A stretch of DNA of 64,000 nucleotides from an uncultured Bacteroidales bacterium (GTDB lineage Bacteria > Bacteroidota > Bacteroidia > Bacteroidales > F082), in NCBI GenBank assembly GCA_900318265.1, contig ONKA01000003.1:1-64000 (forward strand). The letters are read 5' to 3'. Under the pieces are notes generated by a model. The model ran no database searches. It worked only from the letters and a program-made list of their open reading frames with translations, and was not told the origin of the DNA. The position numbers were made by a program, and so were the translations under genes. Every line of letters starts with the position of its first letter. Positions within the stretch are counted from its first letter, which is position 1. Of this stretch, positions 45,168 to 53,885 are shown piece by piece.

Positions 45168-46502
45168 ATGGACACTATAAAACTGAAACTTATTTATCCG
45201 AAGTGGAACAAACTACCGGGCCAAACGACGTTCAACCTACCGCCTCACGGCCCTGTGGCTTTTGCTGCCACCTTGCCCGAATATGTCGACATCTCGTTCA
45301 CCGACGAGAATGTGGAACCTATCGATTTTGACGAGGAGTGCGATCTTGTTGCCCTTTCTATGATGCTTACCACGCAGGTGAAACGTGGTTGGGCCATAGC
45401 CGATGAATACCACAAACGTGGTAAAACCGTCTTGGCTGGAGGCATCTCGACTATGCTGCATGCCGAGGAGATGGTAAACCATGTCGACAGCGTGTTTTTG
45501 GGCGAGTCGGAAGGCCGTTCGGAACAGGTCATCCAAGACTGGAAGAACGGTTGTTTGAAGAAGATCTACAACTACATTGGCAACATGCCGGATATTGCTA
45601 CGGTGGGTCCCTGCCGTCGCGACCTTTACAAGCGCGATCTTTACAACCACAAGGGTGTGCAGATGGTCGACCTCTTCAATGCCAGCCGCGGCTGCCGTTT
45701 CAGCTGCTATCCTTGCGCTGTTTCCTATCTCGGTGGCCGTAAGTTCCGCCCGCGTCCTGTCGACAAGGTGGTGGAAGACATGGCGGGCATCGACAACAAC
45801 CGTCTGTTCATCGTCGACAACTCGTTGGCGCAAGACAAGCAGTGGGAGATGGACCTCTTCCGTGCCATCGCTCCGCTGAAGAAGAAATGGATCAGCCATA
45901 CCATCGAGGACGACCCCGAGGTGCTCGACCTGGCCGCCAAAGCCGGTGCTTGGTATGTGTATCAAGCCGTTTACGACACTTCCGACTACATCAAGGAGCG
46001 CGTGAAACGCTATCATGACTACGGCATCGGCGTGGAAGGCACCATTCTCTTTGGCCTCGACAACCAGACCGAAGACGACATCAAGCGCTTGATTGATTTC
46101 TTGGGTGAAATCGACCTCGACTTGGCCGAGTTCACCATTTTTGCGCCTTTCCCGCACACCAAAGGTCACGACGACCTGCTGCGCCAAGGCCGCATCTTCG
46201 ACTTCGATTGGGACCACTACAACGCCGGTCAGGTGGTGTACCAGCCCAAGCACATGACGCCCGAGAAGCTGCAAGACCTCTATGAATACGCATGGAAGAG
46301 CTTCTATGCCAGCGAGAGTCAAGAGGCAAAGATGTTCCGCCTGTTCTGCAACGTGGCATTACGCGAAATGGAAGAAGGCACCTATCGTCCGCGCGATCGC
46401 CGTTTGGCCAACAAATCGTTTGGTCGTGATGTGGACCGCAGCAAACGCAATGTGAATGTGAGAACTGAAAGTCAAAAGCTTATTGTCAGGAATGCGGAAT
46501 GA
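45168..46502 (+). CDS. B12-binding-domain-type radical SAM protein
   Basis: A 444-residue enzyme. The N-terminal third (CDLVALSMMLTTQVKRGWAI; GKTVLAGGISTML; VFLGESEG) has the fold of B12-binding radical SAM proteins, though the B12-ligand motif DxHxxG is not seen. The 4Fe-4S motif is CRFSCYPC. Radical SAM core words IVDNSLAQD, TIEDDPEVLDLAAKAG and EGTILFGLDNQTEDD follow. It makes a 5'-deoxyadenosyl radical for a difficult methylation, cyclisation or rearrangement. Start: ATG at 45168, supported by the promoter at 45142; an upstream overlapping ATG opens only a five-codon frame (MKWTL). Confidence 0.88.
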   Translation: MDTIKLKLIYPKWNKLPGQTTFNLPPHGPVAFAATLPEYVDISFTDENVEPIDFDEECDLVALSMMLTTQVKRGWAIADEYHKRGKTVLAGGISTMLHAEEMVNHVDSVFLGESEGRSEQVIQDWKNGCLKKIYNYIGNMPDIATVGPCRRDLYKRDLYNHKGVQMVDLFNASRGCRFSCYPCAVSYLGGRKFRPRPVDKVVEDMAGIDNNRLFIVDNSLAQDKQWEMDLFRAIAPLKKKWISHTIEDDPEVLDLAAKAGAWYVYQAVYDTSDYIKERVKRYHDYGIGVEGTILFGLDNQTEDDIKRLIDFLGEIDLDLAEFTIFAPFPHTKGHDDLLRQGRIFDFDWDHYNAGQVVYQPKHMTPEKLQDLYEYAWKSFYASESQEAKMFRLFCNVALREMEEGTYRPRDRRLANKSFGRDVDRSKRNVNVRTESQKLIVRNAE

Positions 46503-46509
46503 GGATCTT

Positions 46510-46550
46510 TGAATTATCAATTTTCAATTATCAATTATCAATTTTGAATT
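46510..46550. repeat. AT-rich simple spacer repeat
   Basis: Tandem ATTATCAATT/TTCAATT words between the radical SAM stop and the next ATG at 46552, very similar to 23424-23455. Confidence 0.55.
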
Positions 46551-46551
46551 C

Positions 46552-46914
46552 ATGAAAGTATCTCCAGAATATTACGACGAGATTTTCCCCTTCAAGGGTG
46601 AATGGGACATGGAATCGACCTGCGGCTTGAAAATCAGGGAGGTGGAAGGCAAGACCTACGTCATTGTCACCGAATTGTATCAAGACAATCCAGGCACTTC
46701 CGTAACATACGCTGGTCGCAAGTTGGCCGACCAGATTTGTGAAGCAAAGAATCTGAAATTGGAAGACATCGTCTATTTGGAATGCACCCCCAATACCAAC
46801 TCGAAGCTGTCGTTCTACGACGAGGAGTACTTCCAAGTGGATTTCTTTGCCGACATGCAGCACAAATACCGCCAGCTCTCGAAGGAAGAAGTGATGAAAA
46901 TCCTAGGTAGATGA
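46552..46914 (+). CDS. Small conserved-looking protein, unknown
   Basis: A 120-residue soluble protein with words MKVSPEYYDEIFPFKGEWDM, VIVTELYQDNPGTSVT, ICEAKNLKLEDIVYLECTPN and a lysine-rich end. No signal peptide or membrane segment, and no family I recognise. It overlaps the next gene by ATGA, so it belongs to the same transcript as the hydrolase and PaaK-like ligase and may serve the pathway. Confidence 0.65.
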   Translation: MKVSPEYYDEIFPFKGEWDMESTCGLKIREVEGKTYVIVTELYQDNPGTSVTYAGRKLADQICEAKNLKLEDIVYLECTPNTNSKLSFYDEEYFQVDFFADMQHKYRQLSKEEVMKILGR

Positions 46915-47798
46915 AGAAATTAATACTTGTATTCAGTCTATTATTGTTAACAGGGATGACGAAGGCACAGGTGAAGATTTGGGAAGGATTGGACATCAGC
47001 TATGGTAGACGAGTCAAATTGACGTCTTTCTTGGCCGACGAAAATCCCACAGGCACCGCTGTCATCGTTTGTCCCGGAGGAAGCTATTATTGGCTTGACA
47101 AGAAAAACGAAGGCGATACCGTTGCCATGTGGCTGCAAAGCCAAGGCATCTCCGCTTTTGTGCTCGAATACCGCGCCGCTGGTATTCCTGCGTTTGCTTA
47201 CCGCCACAGAGCCATCTTCAGAGGACGACAACACCCTGATATGATTACCGATGCACAACGGGCGCTGCAATGGGTGCGTACCCATGCCGAAGAATACCAT
47301 ATCAACCCCGACAAAGTGGGAATGTTGGGCTTCTCGGCTGGCGGCCATCTGGCGCTGTCGACGGCTTGGTTCCACTATCACGACTTCCTCAAAGACGCAG
47401 GGGTCGAAAACGAGACCAACCTTCGCCCTGCTTTTGTGGGCGCCATCTATCCTGTGGTGACCATGGTGAAGCCTTACGTCCACAAGCGTTCGCGCCGTGG
47501 ACTGCTCAGCGAGAAGCATCACCGCGACCCGGTGATGTGTGATTCGCTCTCACTGGAACGTCATGTCCCAGCCGACTGCCCGCCGGTTTTCCTCGCCAAC
47601 TGCGTCGACGACCCTGTGGTCGACTACCGCAACTCGGTGGTCCTCGACTCGGCCTTGACCGCAGCCCATGTGGACCACCGTTACATCCAATTTCAGACAG
47701 GCGGCCATAGCTTTGGCGCCAGCGAGAAACGTGGCACCGCTGAGTGCCGCGAATGGAAGACGGAATTCCTCAAATGGCTCGCCGAAATCAAGTTTTAA
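46911..47798 (+). CDS. Secreted alpha/beta hydrolase (esterase-like)
   Basis: A 295-residue exported esterase-type hydrolase with signal peptide MKKLILVFSLLLLTGMTKAQ. Oxyanion region VIVCPGGSYYWLDKKNEG, nucleophile elbow GMLGFSAGGHLA, acid in NCVDDPVVDY and His in TGGHSFGASE are visible. It resembles xylan-acetyl-esterase/BD-FAE-type hydrolases. In this context it might deacylate or trim the exported lipid, but a simple polysaccharide esterase cannot be excluded. Starts on an ATGA overlap. Confidence 0.82.
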   Translation: MKKLILVFSLLLLTGMTKAQVKIWEGLDISYGRRVKLTSFLADENPTGTAVIVCPGGSYYWLDKKNEGDTVAMWLQSQGISAFVLEYRAAGIPAFAYRHRAIFRGRQHPDMITDAQRALQWVRTHAEEYHINPDKVGMLGFSAGGHLALSTAWFHYHDFLKDAGVENETNLRPAFVGAIYPVVTMVKPYVHKRSRRGLLSEKHHRDPVMCDSLSLERHVPADCPPVFLANCVDDPVVDYRNSVVLDSALTAAHVDHRYIQFQTGGHSFGASEKRGTAECREWKTEFLKWLAEIKF

Positions 47799-47815
47799 CC
47801 AACAATTTGAAACCG

Positions 47816-49114
47816 ATGATCAACAACGACATAGAATACCAGTCCGTAGAACAGATCAAAGTCTATCAAGAAGGCTTGTTGCACGATGCCTTGGTCTATT
47901 TGGAGGCACATTCGCCCTACTACCAGAGGATGTTCAAGAGCTATGGCATCCAAATCGACAAGATCAAGCATATCGAGGACTTGGTGAAGATTCCTTTCAC
48001 GGAAAAGAAAGACCTGCAACTCTTCAACGATGAGTTTTTGTGCTGCCCGAAAGATAAAATCATCGACTATATCACCACATCGGGCACCTTGGGCGACCCC
48101 GTCACCTTCGGCTGCTCAGAGAAAGACTTGCAACGTTTGGCCTTCAATGAGAAGAAGTCGTTTGAATGCGCTGGCGTACATGCAGGCAATGTGGTGCAGC
48201 TGATGACCACCTTGGACAAGCGTTTCATGGCTGGACTGGCTTATTTCCTCGGTCTTCGTGAATTGGGCGCGGGTGTCATCCGTGTCGGCAACGGCATCCC
48301 CGAATTGCAGTGGGACACCATCCGTCGCATCAAGCCCGACACCATCATGTGCGTGCCGTCGTTTATTCTGAAACTGATCCAATATGCCGAAGAACACGGC
48401 ATCGACTATAAGAACAGCAGCATCCGTCGTATCATCGGCATCGGCGAAGGCTTGCGCGACCAGGACTTCAACCTCAATCTCTTGGGTAAGAAGATCAAAG
48501 AAAAATGGGATGTGCAGCTCTTTGCCACCTATTCCTCGACGGAGATGGGCGCCACCTTCTCGGAATGCGAGTATGGCCTCGGCGGTCATGTGCATCCCGA
48601 GTTGATTATCGTCGAAATCATCGGTGAAGACGGTCTGCCCGTCCCCGATGGCCAGCCAGGTGAAATCGTGGTCACCACTCTGGGCGTGGAAGCCATGCCG
48701 CTGCTGCGTTTCCGTACGGGCGACATTGCCGCCAAGATCGTCGACCAATGCAAATGTGGCCGTAACTCCTATCGCCTCACGCCACTTGTGGGCCGTAAGA
48801 ACAACATGATTAAGTTGAAAGGCACTACGCTCTATCCGCCTGCGATCAACGACGTGTTGGACAACACCGACTATGTGGAGAACTACGTCATCGAGGTGCG
48901 CCAAAGTGAGGCCGGCACCGATGATGTGGTGGTGAAGATAGGCCTGAAATACCAACCCGACTTTGATGTCGTCAAGGTGTTGAAGGACAGCTTCCGCTCA
49001 CGCATCCGCGTGGCACCCGCCATCGAAATCCATCCCGTGGACGAAATCAGGCAGATCAACTACCCCGCCAAGAGCCGCAAACCCATCAAATTCATCGACT
49101 TAAGAAACAAATGA
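47816..49114 (+). CDS. PaaK-like phenylacetate-CoA ligase family enzyme
   Basis: A 432-residue adenylate-forming enzyme of the phenylacetate-CoA ligase/capsule PaaK type. The P-loop-like TTSGTLGDPV, the STEMGATF motif, RFRTGDIA and the hinge region LVGRKNNMIKLKGTTLYP are present. It activates aryl or acyl acids with ATP; cinnamate or coumarate from the ammonia-lyase is an obvious candidate. Start ATG 47816 is 18 bases after the hydrolase stop; the frame extends further upstream without a better start. Overlaps the next gene by four bases. Confidence 0.88.
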   Translation: MINNDIEYQSVEQIKVYQEGLLHDALVYLEAHSPYYQRMFKSYGIQIDKIKHIEDLVKIPFTEKKDLQLFNDEFLCCPKDKIIDYITTSGTLGDPVTFGCSEKDLQRLAFNEKKSFECAGVHAGNVVQLMTTLDKRFMAGLAYFLGLRELGAGVIRVGNGIPELQWDTIRRIKPDTIMCVPSFILKLIQYAEEHGIDYKNSSIRRIIGIGEGLRDQDFNLNLLGKKIKEKWDVQLFATYSSTEMGATFSECEYGLGGHVHPELIIVEIIGEDGLPVPDGQPGEIVVTTLGVEAMPLLRFRTGDIAAKIVDQCKCGRNSYRLTPLVGRKNNMIKLKGTTLYPPAINDVLDNTDYVENYVIEVRQSEAGTDDVVVKIGLKYQPDFDVVKVLKDSFRSRIRVAPAIEIHPVDEIRQINYPAKSRKPIKFIDLRNK

Positions 49115-50235
49115 CGACCAACTTCGACGATATTAGACCCTTCAACGAGGATGAGATTCCTGCCGCCACGCAACGCATGGCCGACAGTAATGTGATCCCC
49201 GCCATCGCCCAATATCTCGGTGTCCCAGCAGAGGCCATTCGTGACCGCATCAGAAACATCAAGACCTTACAGGAATTCCAGTTGGGCCTGCTCAAAGAGG
49301 TGATTGAAATCTTGCTGAAAAAGACCACCACGCAATTCGATTGGTCGGGGGTGGAGAACATCGATGAGAAGAAGCCTTACCTATTTGTTTCCAACCACCG
49401 CGACATTGTGCTCGACGCGATGTTTTTACAATATATCTTGTGCGCAGCCGGACAAAACACCTGTCAGATTACCTTCGGCAGCAACCTGATGTCGCATCCT
49501 TTTGTCATCGACTTTGGCAAGGTCAACAAGATGTTTCGCACCGAGCGTGGAGGTTCGCCCAAGGAGTTCTACAACAGCATGATGCACATGTCTGAGTATA
49601 TGCGTCATGTCATCACCGAAGTGAATGAGTCGGTGTGGATTGCCCAGCGCAACGGCCGCACCAAAAACGGCATCGACGCCACCGACCCGGCCATCATCAA
49701 GATGTTCGGCATGAGCCGCCGTGACGACAGGGTGGTCTCGTTGGCTGAGCTCAATATCGTACCTGTGGCGGTGTCCTACGAATGGGAGTCGTGCGACAAA
49801 CTGAAGACCTTGGAGTTGTATCTGACCAAGAAAAACGGCCATTATGAGAAGAAACCGGGCGAAGATCTTAACAGCATCCTGATGGGCATCATGCAGCCCA
49901 AGGGTCATGTGCATTTCCATATCTGTCCTCAGGTTACTGAAGATGATCTGAATGCCTTGAATGACTGTCCTTCGGGCGAGTTCTACAAGCGCGTGGCCGA
50001 GTTGATGGACAGCCGCATCAATCCGTATTTCTATCTCCATCCGAACAATTATATCGCCCACGATTTACGAAGCGGCACTGACACTTACGCTGAGCATTAC
50101 ACCACCGAGCAAAAGGCCACGTTCATCAAGTACATGGATTGGATGAACGACTATCCTGATTTTGACCGTTCAGAATTGGAGGAAATTTTCTTGGGGATTT
50201 ATGCTAATCCAGTGGATGTGAGAGCAAAGTATTAG
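49111..50235 (+). CDS. Acyltransferase with glycerol-3-phosphate-acyltransferase-like motifs
   Basis: A 374-residue acyltransferase. FVSNHRDIVLDAMFLQ matches the NHRDIVLD motif of a PlsC-related Bacteroidetes family, and NKMFRTERGGSPKEFYN and VWIAQRNGRTKNGID follow in the usual order. It probably acylates a glycerol-phosphate type acceptor; the acyl donor may be the polyene. Coupled to the PaaK-like gene by overlap. A promoter-bearing spacer follows. Confidence 0.8.
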   Translation: MTTNFDDIRPFNEDEIPAATQRMADSNVIPAIAQYLGVPAEAIRDRIRNIKTLQEFQLGLLKEVIEILLKKTTTQFDWSGVENIDEKKPYLFVSNHRDIVLDAMFLQYILCAAGQNTCQITFGSNLMSHPFVIDFGKVNKMFRTERGGSPKEFYNSMMHMSEYMRHVITEVNESVWIAQRNGRTKNGIDATDPAIIKMFGMSRRDDRVVSLAELNIVPVAVSYEWESCDKLKTLELYLTKKNGHYEKKPGEDLNSILMGIMQPKGHVHFHICPQVTEDDLNALNDCPSGEFYKRVAELMDSRINPYFYLHPNNYIAHDLRSGTDTYAEHYTTEQKATFIKYMDWMNDYPDFDRSELEEIFLGIYANPVDVRAKY

Positions 50236-50428
50236 TATTAGAAATTGTTTCCTGCACCAAACAGGCTACTATTATAACATTACAGGACATACTTTGCGAT
50301 GACTGTAGTATCATGTTATTGCAAGAAAAACTTGTAATAAATAATTCTATCTAATTAAAAATCAATTATATAGATTTTAAAAAATTTGTAATATTATAAA
50401 AACTTGCCAAAACAGTGAAAATTTGCTA

Positions 50429-50436
50429 TACTTTTG
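50429..50436 (+). promoter_or_regulatory. -7 promoter element (TACTTTTG)
   Basis: An exact TAnnTTTG word 57 bases before the ATG at 50494, in a 258-base AT-rich gap that otherwise shows no gene. Confidence 0.6.
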
Positions 50437-50493
50437 CAGTATAAATTTCAAAACAAATAATCAAACAACTTCTAACCTTGAAAATTAGTAATT

Positions 50494-51045
50494 ATGAAGA
50501 AACTAGTATTGTCATTTGTGCTTATGATTGCAGGTTTGGTAGCAATTGCACAGGAAAACGACATCTCGAAAAAAATGGTACGAGATGACTACCACCTTTG
50601 TTTTGTACAGAATAATGAAGTGATTCCCGATGTGGAACTACAGAAACTTCTAAGTGAAGATGTTTATAATAGTTATCAAACTGGAAGAGTTCTATACAAA
50701 GTTGGAAATGGAGTAAAAACAGGTGGATGGATTGCTTTTGGTGCTGGAATGGGACTGGGTCTTACTGGATTAATGTTAAGTATGTACGAAGAGTCTCAAT
50801 CTTTAAGAACGACTGGTGCAGTAATGTATGTTGTGGGTATTTCAGCATACTTGAATAGTTTCCTACTGATACCTTCAGGATATATCCTTCGTGGAATAGG
50901 TGCTGGAAAAATCAGCAGAATAGCTGAGGAATACAACCAAAACACAACCGTTTCCTATCGCCTCTCACCTGCCGTTATGCCCGTAAATGTTCCTCAATCA
51001 CAAGGAAATATGGCGTACGGAATGACGTTTAGCGTCAATTTCTAG
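50494..51045 (+). CDS. Putative envelope membrane protein, paralogue B
   Basis: A 183-residue protein with signal peptide MKKLVLSFVLMIAGLVAIAQ and two hydrophobic stretches (TGGWIAFGAGMGLGLTGLML; ISAYLNSFLLIPSGYILRGIG). The tail SPAVMPV...GMTFSVNF is beta-rich. It aligns with paralogue A at 36596-37165. Its stop TAG shares the palindrome CTAG with the stop of the converging ligase gene. Function unknown; its presence in the same cluster suggests a paired envelope role. Confidence 0.7.
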   Translation: MKKLVLSFVLMIAGLVAIAQENDISKKMVRDDYHLCFVQNNEVIPDVELQKLLSEDVYNSYQTGRVLYKVGNGVKTGGWIAFGAGMGLGLTGLMLSMYEESQSLRTTGAVMYVVGISAYLNSFLLIPSGYILRGIGAGKISRIAEEYNQNTTVSYRLSPAVMPVNVPQSQGNMAYGMTFSVNF

Positions 51046-52658
51046 TCTTTGATCAGTTTTTTGTAATCGACCTTTCCGTTGCCGTTCATCGGCAAGGCAT
51101 CAATGAATTCGATGGCCGCTGGAACGAGGTGAATTGGTAAGTTCGCCTCACAGTAGGCCATCAGTTCTTTAATGGTGGCTTGGGTGTCGGATTCCTTCAG
51201 CACCACAAACGCCTTGGGCAAATGACTTTCCGAATGGTCGGGGTCCTGCATAGGCACCACGGCACAAGCTGCCACAGAGGGATGCCGCATAATGCAGTCC
51301 TCAATCTCCACGGGAAACACCTTGGAGCCGTCGTGACGGACAATCATGCGCTTTTTGCGGCCTATTACGAAGATGTTGCCCTCTTCGTCCACATAGCCCA
51401 TGTCGCCGGTGTGGAGCCATTGGTTACCATCAGCATGGATCTGGATGAGGTTGTTGGTGGCTTCTTCGTTTTTATAGTAGCCGAGGAACTTCAATTCCGA
51501 GCGGACGCAAATCTCATCGTCGAAGGTCTTGACCTCGTAACATGTCACGGGTTTTCCTGAAAAGCCTTGCACGTATTGTTTCTCGCTGCCTTGCGGTGTG
51601 AAAGAGATGACACCAGCGGTCTCAGTCATGCCGTAGGCTTTCGTGACGTCGTAGCGGCAGCCACCTTGATGCAAGCACTCGTTGATGCGTTTCTCGAAAG
51701 CCGTGTTCAGGATATCGCCAGCCACATTGATGGATTTCAGGTAAGAAAAGTCTTCCTTGACCTCTTTTTTCTCGTTGACGAAATCCCAATAGGCAGGCAC
51801 CGAGAAGACGTGCTGCGGCTTGTATTGGGTGAGGAGTTTCAGGAATTCCTCGCGGGGTGCGATGGGGATGACGACGACGCGCATGCCTTGGAACAAGGGA
51901 AGCATCAGGGTGTTGGCCCCAAAGAAAGCAAAGATGGGCAAGATACAGAGCGCAGTGTCGTCGCTCGAAATGTTGTTGAGAACTGGTGGGTTGGGAAACA
52001 TGGAGTGCATGATGTTCTCGGTGGAGAGCATCACGCTTTTCACCGTACCCGTGGTGCCGCTGGTTTGGAACAGGGCAGCCATCTCGTCGGGAATCCAATG
52101 GTATGGCTCGGTCTCATCCAAGCCTTGTGCCGTCTTGTAAAAGTCTTTCCAATGGCAGAATTTCTTGTGTTTCCAGAACACCTTTCTCCTTCCGTTGAAC
52201 CACTCGCCTACGCCAAACCAGAACGAGGCTACTGGAATGGAATCGGCACCCGAACACACCACGACTTTCTCGACGTTAAGCTGAGCTTCAGCCGTAGCCA
52301 AACTGGCTGCGTAAAGTCCCATGACGAACAGCATCTTGGAGTGTGTCCTGTCGACGATCTTGCAAAACTCTTCGGGGGTGTATCTGACATCGATCATGCA
52401 GGGGATGGCGCCGATTTTGTTCAGTGCCAGGAAACACATCAACGACTCGGGCATGGAAGGCAAAGCCAGACAAATGATGTCGCCACGTTTCACCCCATGT
52501 TTTCGGAAAGCCATAGCTGCGATGTCAACGCGTTCCAGTAACTGCTTGAACGTCGTTTCCGTCTTGAAATAGCACAAAGCAACCTTGTCGGAATACTTTT
52601 TTGCAGCCTCCCTGAACGTTTCGTATAAGCCTAGGTTTTCTTTCATATTGGCGGGCAT
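51042..52658 (-). CDS. AMP-binding acyl-CoA/ACP synthetase (ApeH-like)
   Basis: A 538-residue class I adenylate-forming ligase: FQTSGTTGTVKSVMLS (P-loop), VTKAYGMTETAGVISF, LHTGDMGYVDEEGNIFVIGRKKRMIVRHDGSKVFP and the catalytic Lys in GNGKVDYKKL. It activates a carboxylic acid to an acyl-adenylate and then a thioester; in aryl-polyene clusters this loads the aryl starter or the anchor fatty acid. It is the only cluster gene on the minus strand and converges on paralogue B. ATG at 52646 is an alternative start. Confidence 0.92.
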   Translation of the reverse strand: MPANMKENLGLYETFREAAKKYSDKVALCYFKTETTFKQLLERVDIAAMAFRKHGVKRGDIICLALPSMPESLMCFLALNKIGAIPCMIDVRYTPEEFCKIVDRTHSKMLFVMGLYAASLATAEAQLNVEKVVVCSGADSIPVASFWFGVGEWFNGRRKVFWKHKKFCHWKDFYKTAQGLDETEPYHWIPDEMAALFQTSGTTGTVKSVMLSTENIMHSMFPNPPVLNNISSDDTALCILPIFAFFGANTLMLPLFQGMRVVVIPIAPREEFLKLLTQYKPQHVFSVPAYWDFVNEKKEVKEDFSYLKSINVAGDILNTAFEKRINECLHQGGCRYDVTKAYGMTETAGVISFTPQGSEKQYVQGFSGKPVTCYEVKTFDDEICVRSELKFLGYYKNEEATNNLIQIHADGNQWLHTGDMGYVDEEGNIFVIGRKKRMIVRHDGSKVFPVEIEDCIMRHPSVAACAVVPMQDPDHSESHLPKAFVVLKESDTQATIKELMAYCEANLPIHLVPAAIEFIDALPMNGNGKVDYKKLIKD

Positions 52659-52684
52659 GAGCGAGGTCGTATCAAATTGGGTGG

Positions 52685-52692
52685 CAAAGATA
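52685..52692 (-). promoter_or_regulatory. -7 promoter element (TATCTTTG) for the ligase
   Basis: The reverse strand reads TATCTTTG, 27 bases before the ATG at 52658. Confidence 0.6.
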
Positions 52693-52772
52693 CAAAAACT
52701 TCTTAATAGTTTAGAAAAGGCAGAGTTTCGTTGGAAAAAAGCAGCAAATGAATTAATAAAAAGAAAAAGTCG

Positions 52773-52780
52773 TATTTTTG
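52773..52780 (+). promoter_or_regulatory. -7 promoter element (TATTTTTG) for the BtrH-like gene
   Basis: An exact TAnnTTTG word 29 bases before the ATG at 52810; with the opposed element at 52685 it forms a divergent promoter region. Confidence 0.6.
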
Positions 52781-52809
52781 CGCCAAATTATCATAAATCG
52801 TCAAAAGTC

Positions 52810-53865
52810 ATGGCCATAGAAAATTATCCTAATCAGCGTAAGAAGCATTGCGAGACAGGAACGCTTCTGAATATGCTGAAATACTATGGCTACGAAGGAA
52901 TGAGCGAGACCATGGCCTTCGGCATAGGTTCGGGATTCAATTTTGTTTATTCGCCTTTCTTGAGGATGCGTGGCGTGAAGTTGCCGATGTTTCGTATCCG
53001 TCCCGGACTGATTGCTAAGAACTATTGCGAAAGAATGGGCATTGGTTTCCATTATGAGGAATTTGGCAATCGTGTCAACAAATCAATGAAGGCCCTCGAC
53101 GAATTGGTCGACCAGCAGATACCCGTTGGCCTTGTGGTCAATGTGGCCCGCCTTCATTATTTTTCGCCTGTGGTCAACGAGTCAAACTTCAATGGACATG
53201 TGCTCACGGTCATCGGCAAAGAAGGGTCGAATTACACCATCGCCGATTCCGACACGCGCTTGACCACCGACGACTACGTGTTCTTGACAGAAGACGTCAT
53301 GCGCAAGAGCCGTTTTGTATCAGGCTTGGCTGCCCCTCATGGCAAAATGTTCTATATCGATCCGCTTCCTAAAGGCTTTGGTGAGAACATGGACCTCAAG
53401 CCTGCCATAATACAAGGTCTTGAAGAGTCGTGCCGACGGATGCTTCGGGTGCCTGTGCCGTTCTATGGCTGGACGGGTTTGAATTGTTTCGCCAGAAGCC
53501 TTAAGATGTGGAAGGTGTGGTTCTCCGAGAATCTGATAGGTTTCATTTTGCTTTGGATTTATCGGTTGATTGAGACGACGGGCACTGGTGGAGCAGGCCA
53601 TCGTTACATGTACGCTGACTTTCTCAACGAAGCCGCTGAGTTGTTTGGTAGCGAAGTGTTGGCCGACTGCGCCAATCTGATGAATGCCGATGCCGATTCG
53701 TGGCGCCAGTTCTCGCTCGACAGCCGTCGTTACATGAAGAGTGACAACATCACCTTGAGGGAGATGTCAGAGTTGCTGGAGACGATCGGTCAGCAGGAAA
53801 AACGGATTTTCGAAAAGATCGACACAGAGTTCTTGCACTCCGACTTGGTTCGTAAATATGCATAA
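52810..53865 (+). CDS. BtrH N-terminal-domain protein (possible acyl transfer)
   Basis: A 351-residue protein whose start NQRKKHCETGTLLNMLKYYG (conserved Cys-x-T near residue 12) and later words VGLVVNVARLHYF, FNGHVLTVIGKEG and YTIADSDTR match the BtrH_N family, a papain-like fold. BtrH in butirosin biosynthesis moves an acyl group from a carrier protein to the aminoglycoside. A carrier-to-acceptor acyl transfer in this cluster is a reasonable inference. The C-terminal 150 residues are helical and unassigned. Starts after its own promoter; 20 bases separate it from gpsA. Confidence 0.75.
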   Translation: MAIENYPNQRKKHCETGTLLNMLKYYGYEGMSETMAFGIGSGFNFVYSPFLRMRGVKLPMFRIRPGLIAKNYCERMGIGFHYEEFGNRVNKSMKALDELVDQQIPVGLVVNVARLHYFSPVVNESNFNGHVLTVIGKEGSNYTIADSDTRLTTDDYVFLTEDVMRKSRFVSGLAAPHGKMFYIDPLPKGFGENMDLKPAIIQGLEESCRRMLRVPVPFYGWTGLNCFARSLKMWKVWFSENLIGFILLWIYRLIETTGTGGAGHRYMYADFLNEAAELFGSEVLADCANLMNADADSWRQFSLDSRRYMKSDNITLREMSELLETIGQQEKRIFEKIDTEFLHSDLVRKYA

Positions 53866-53885
53866 ATCAAACAGAGAATAACGTC

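Noticed and set aside
45163-45180. Five-codon frame MKWTL overlapping the radical SAM start
   Set aside because: Too short to support as a leader peptide from one sequence.
45237-46322. A 361-codon minus-strand frame opposite the radical SAM gene
   Set aside because: The plus strand gives clear radical SAM motifs and this frame has none.
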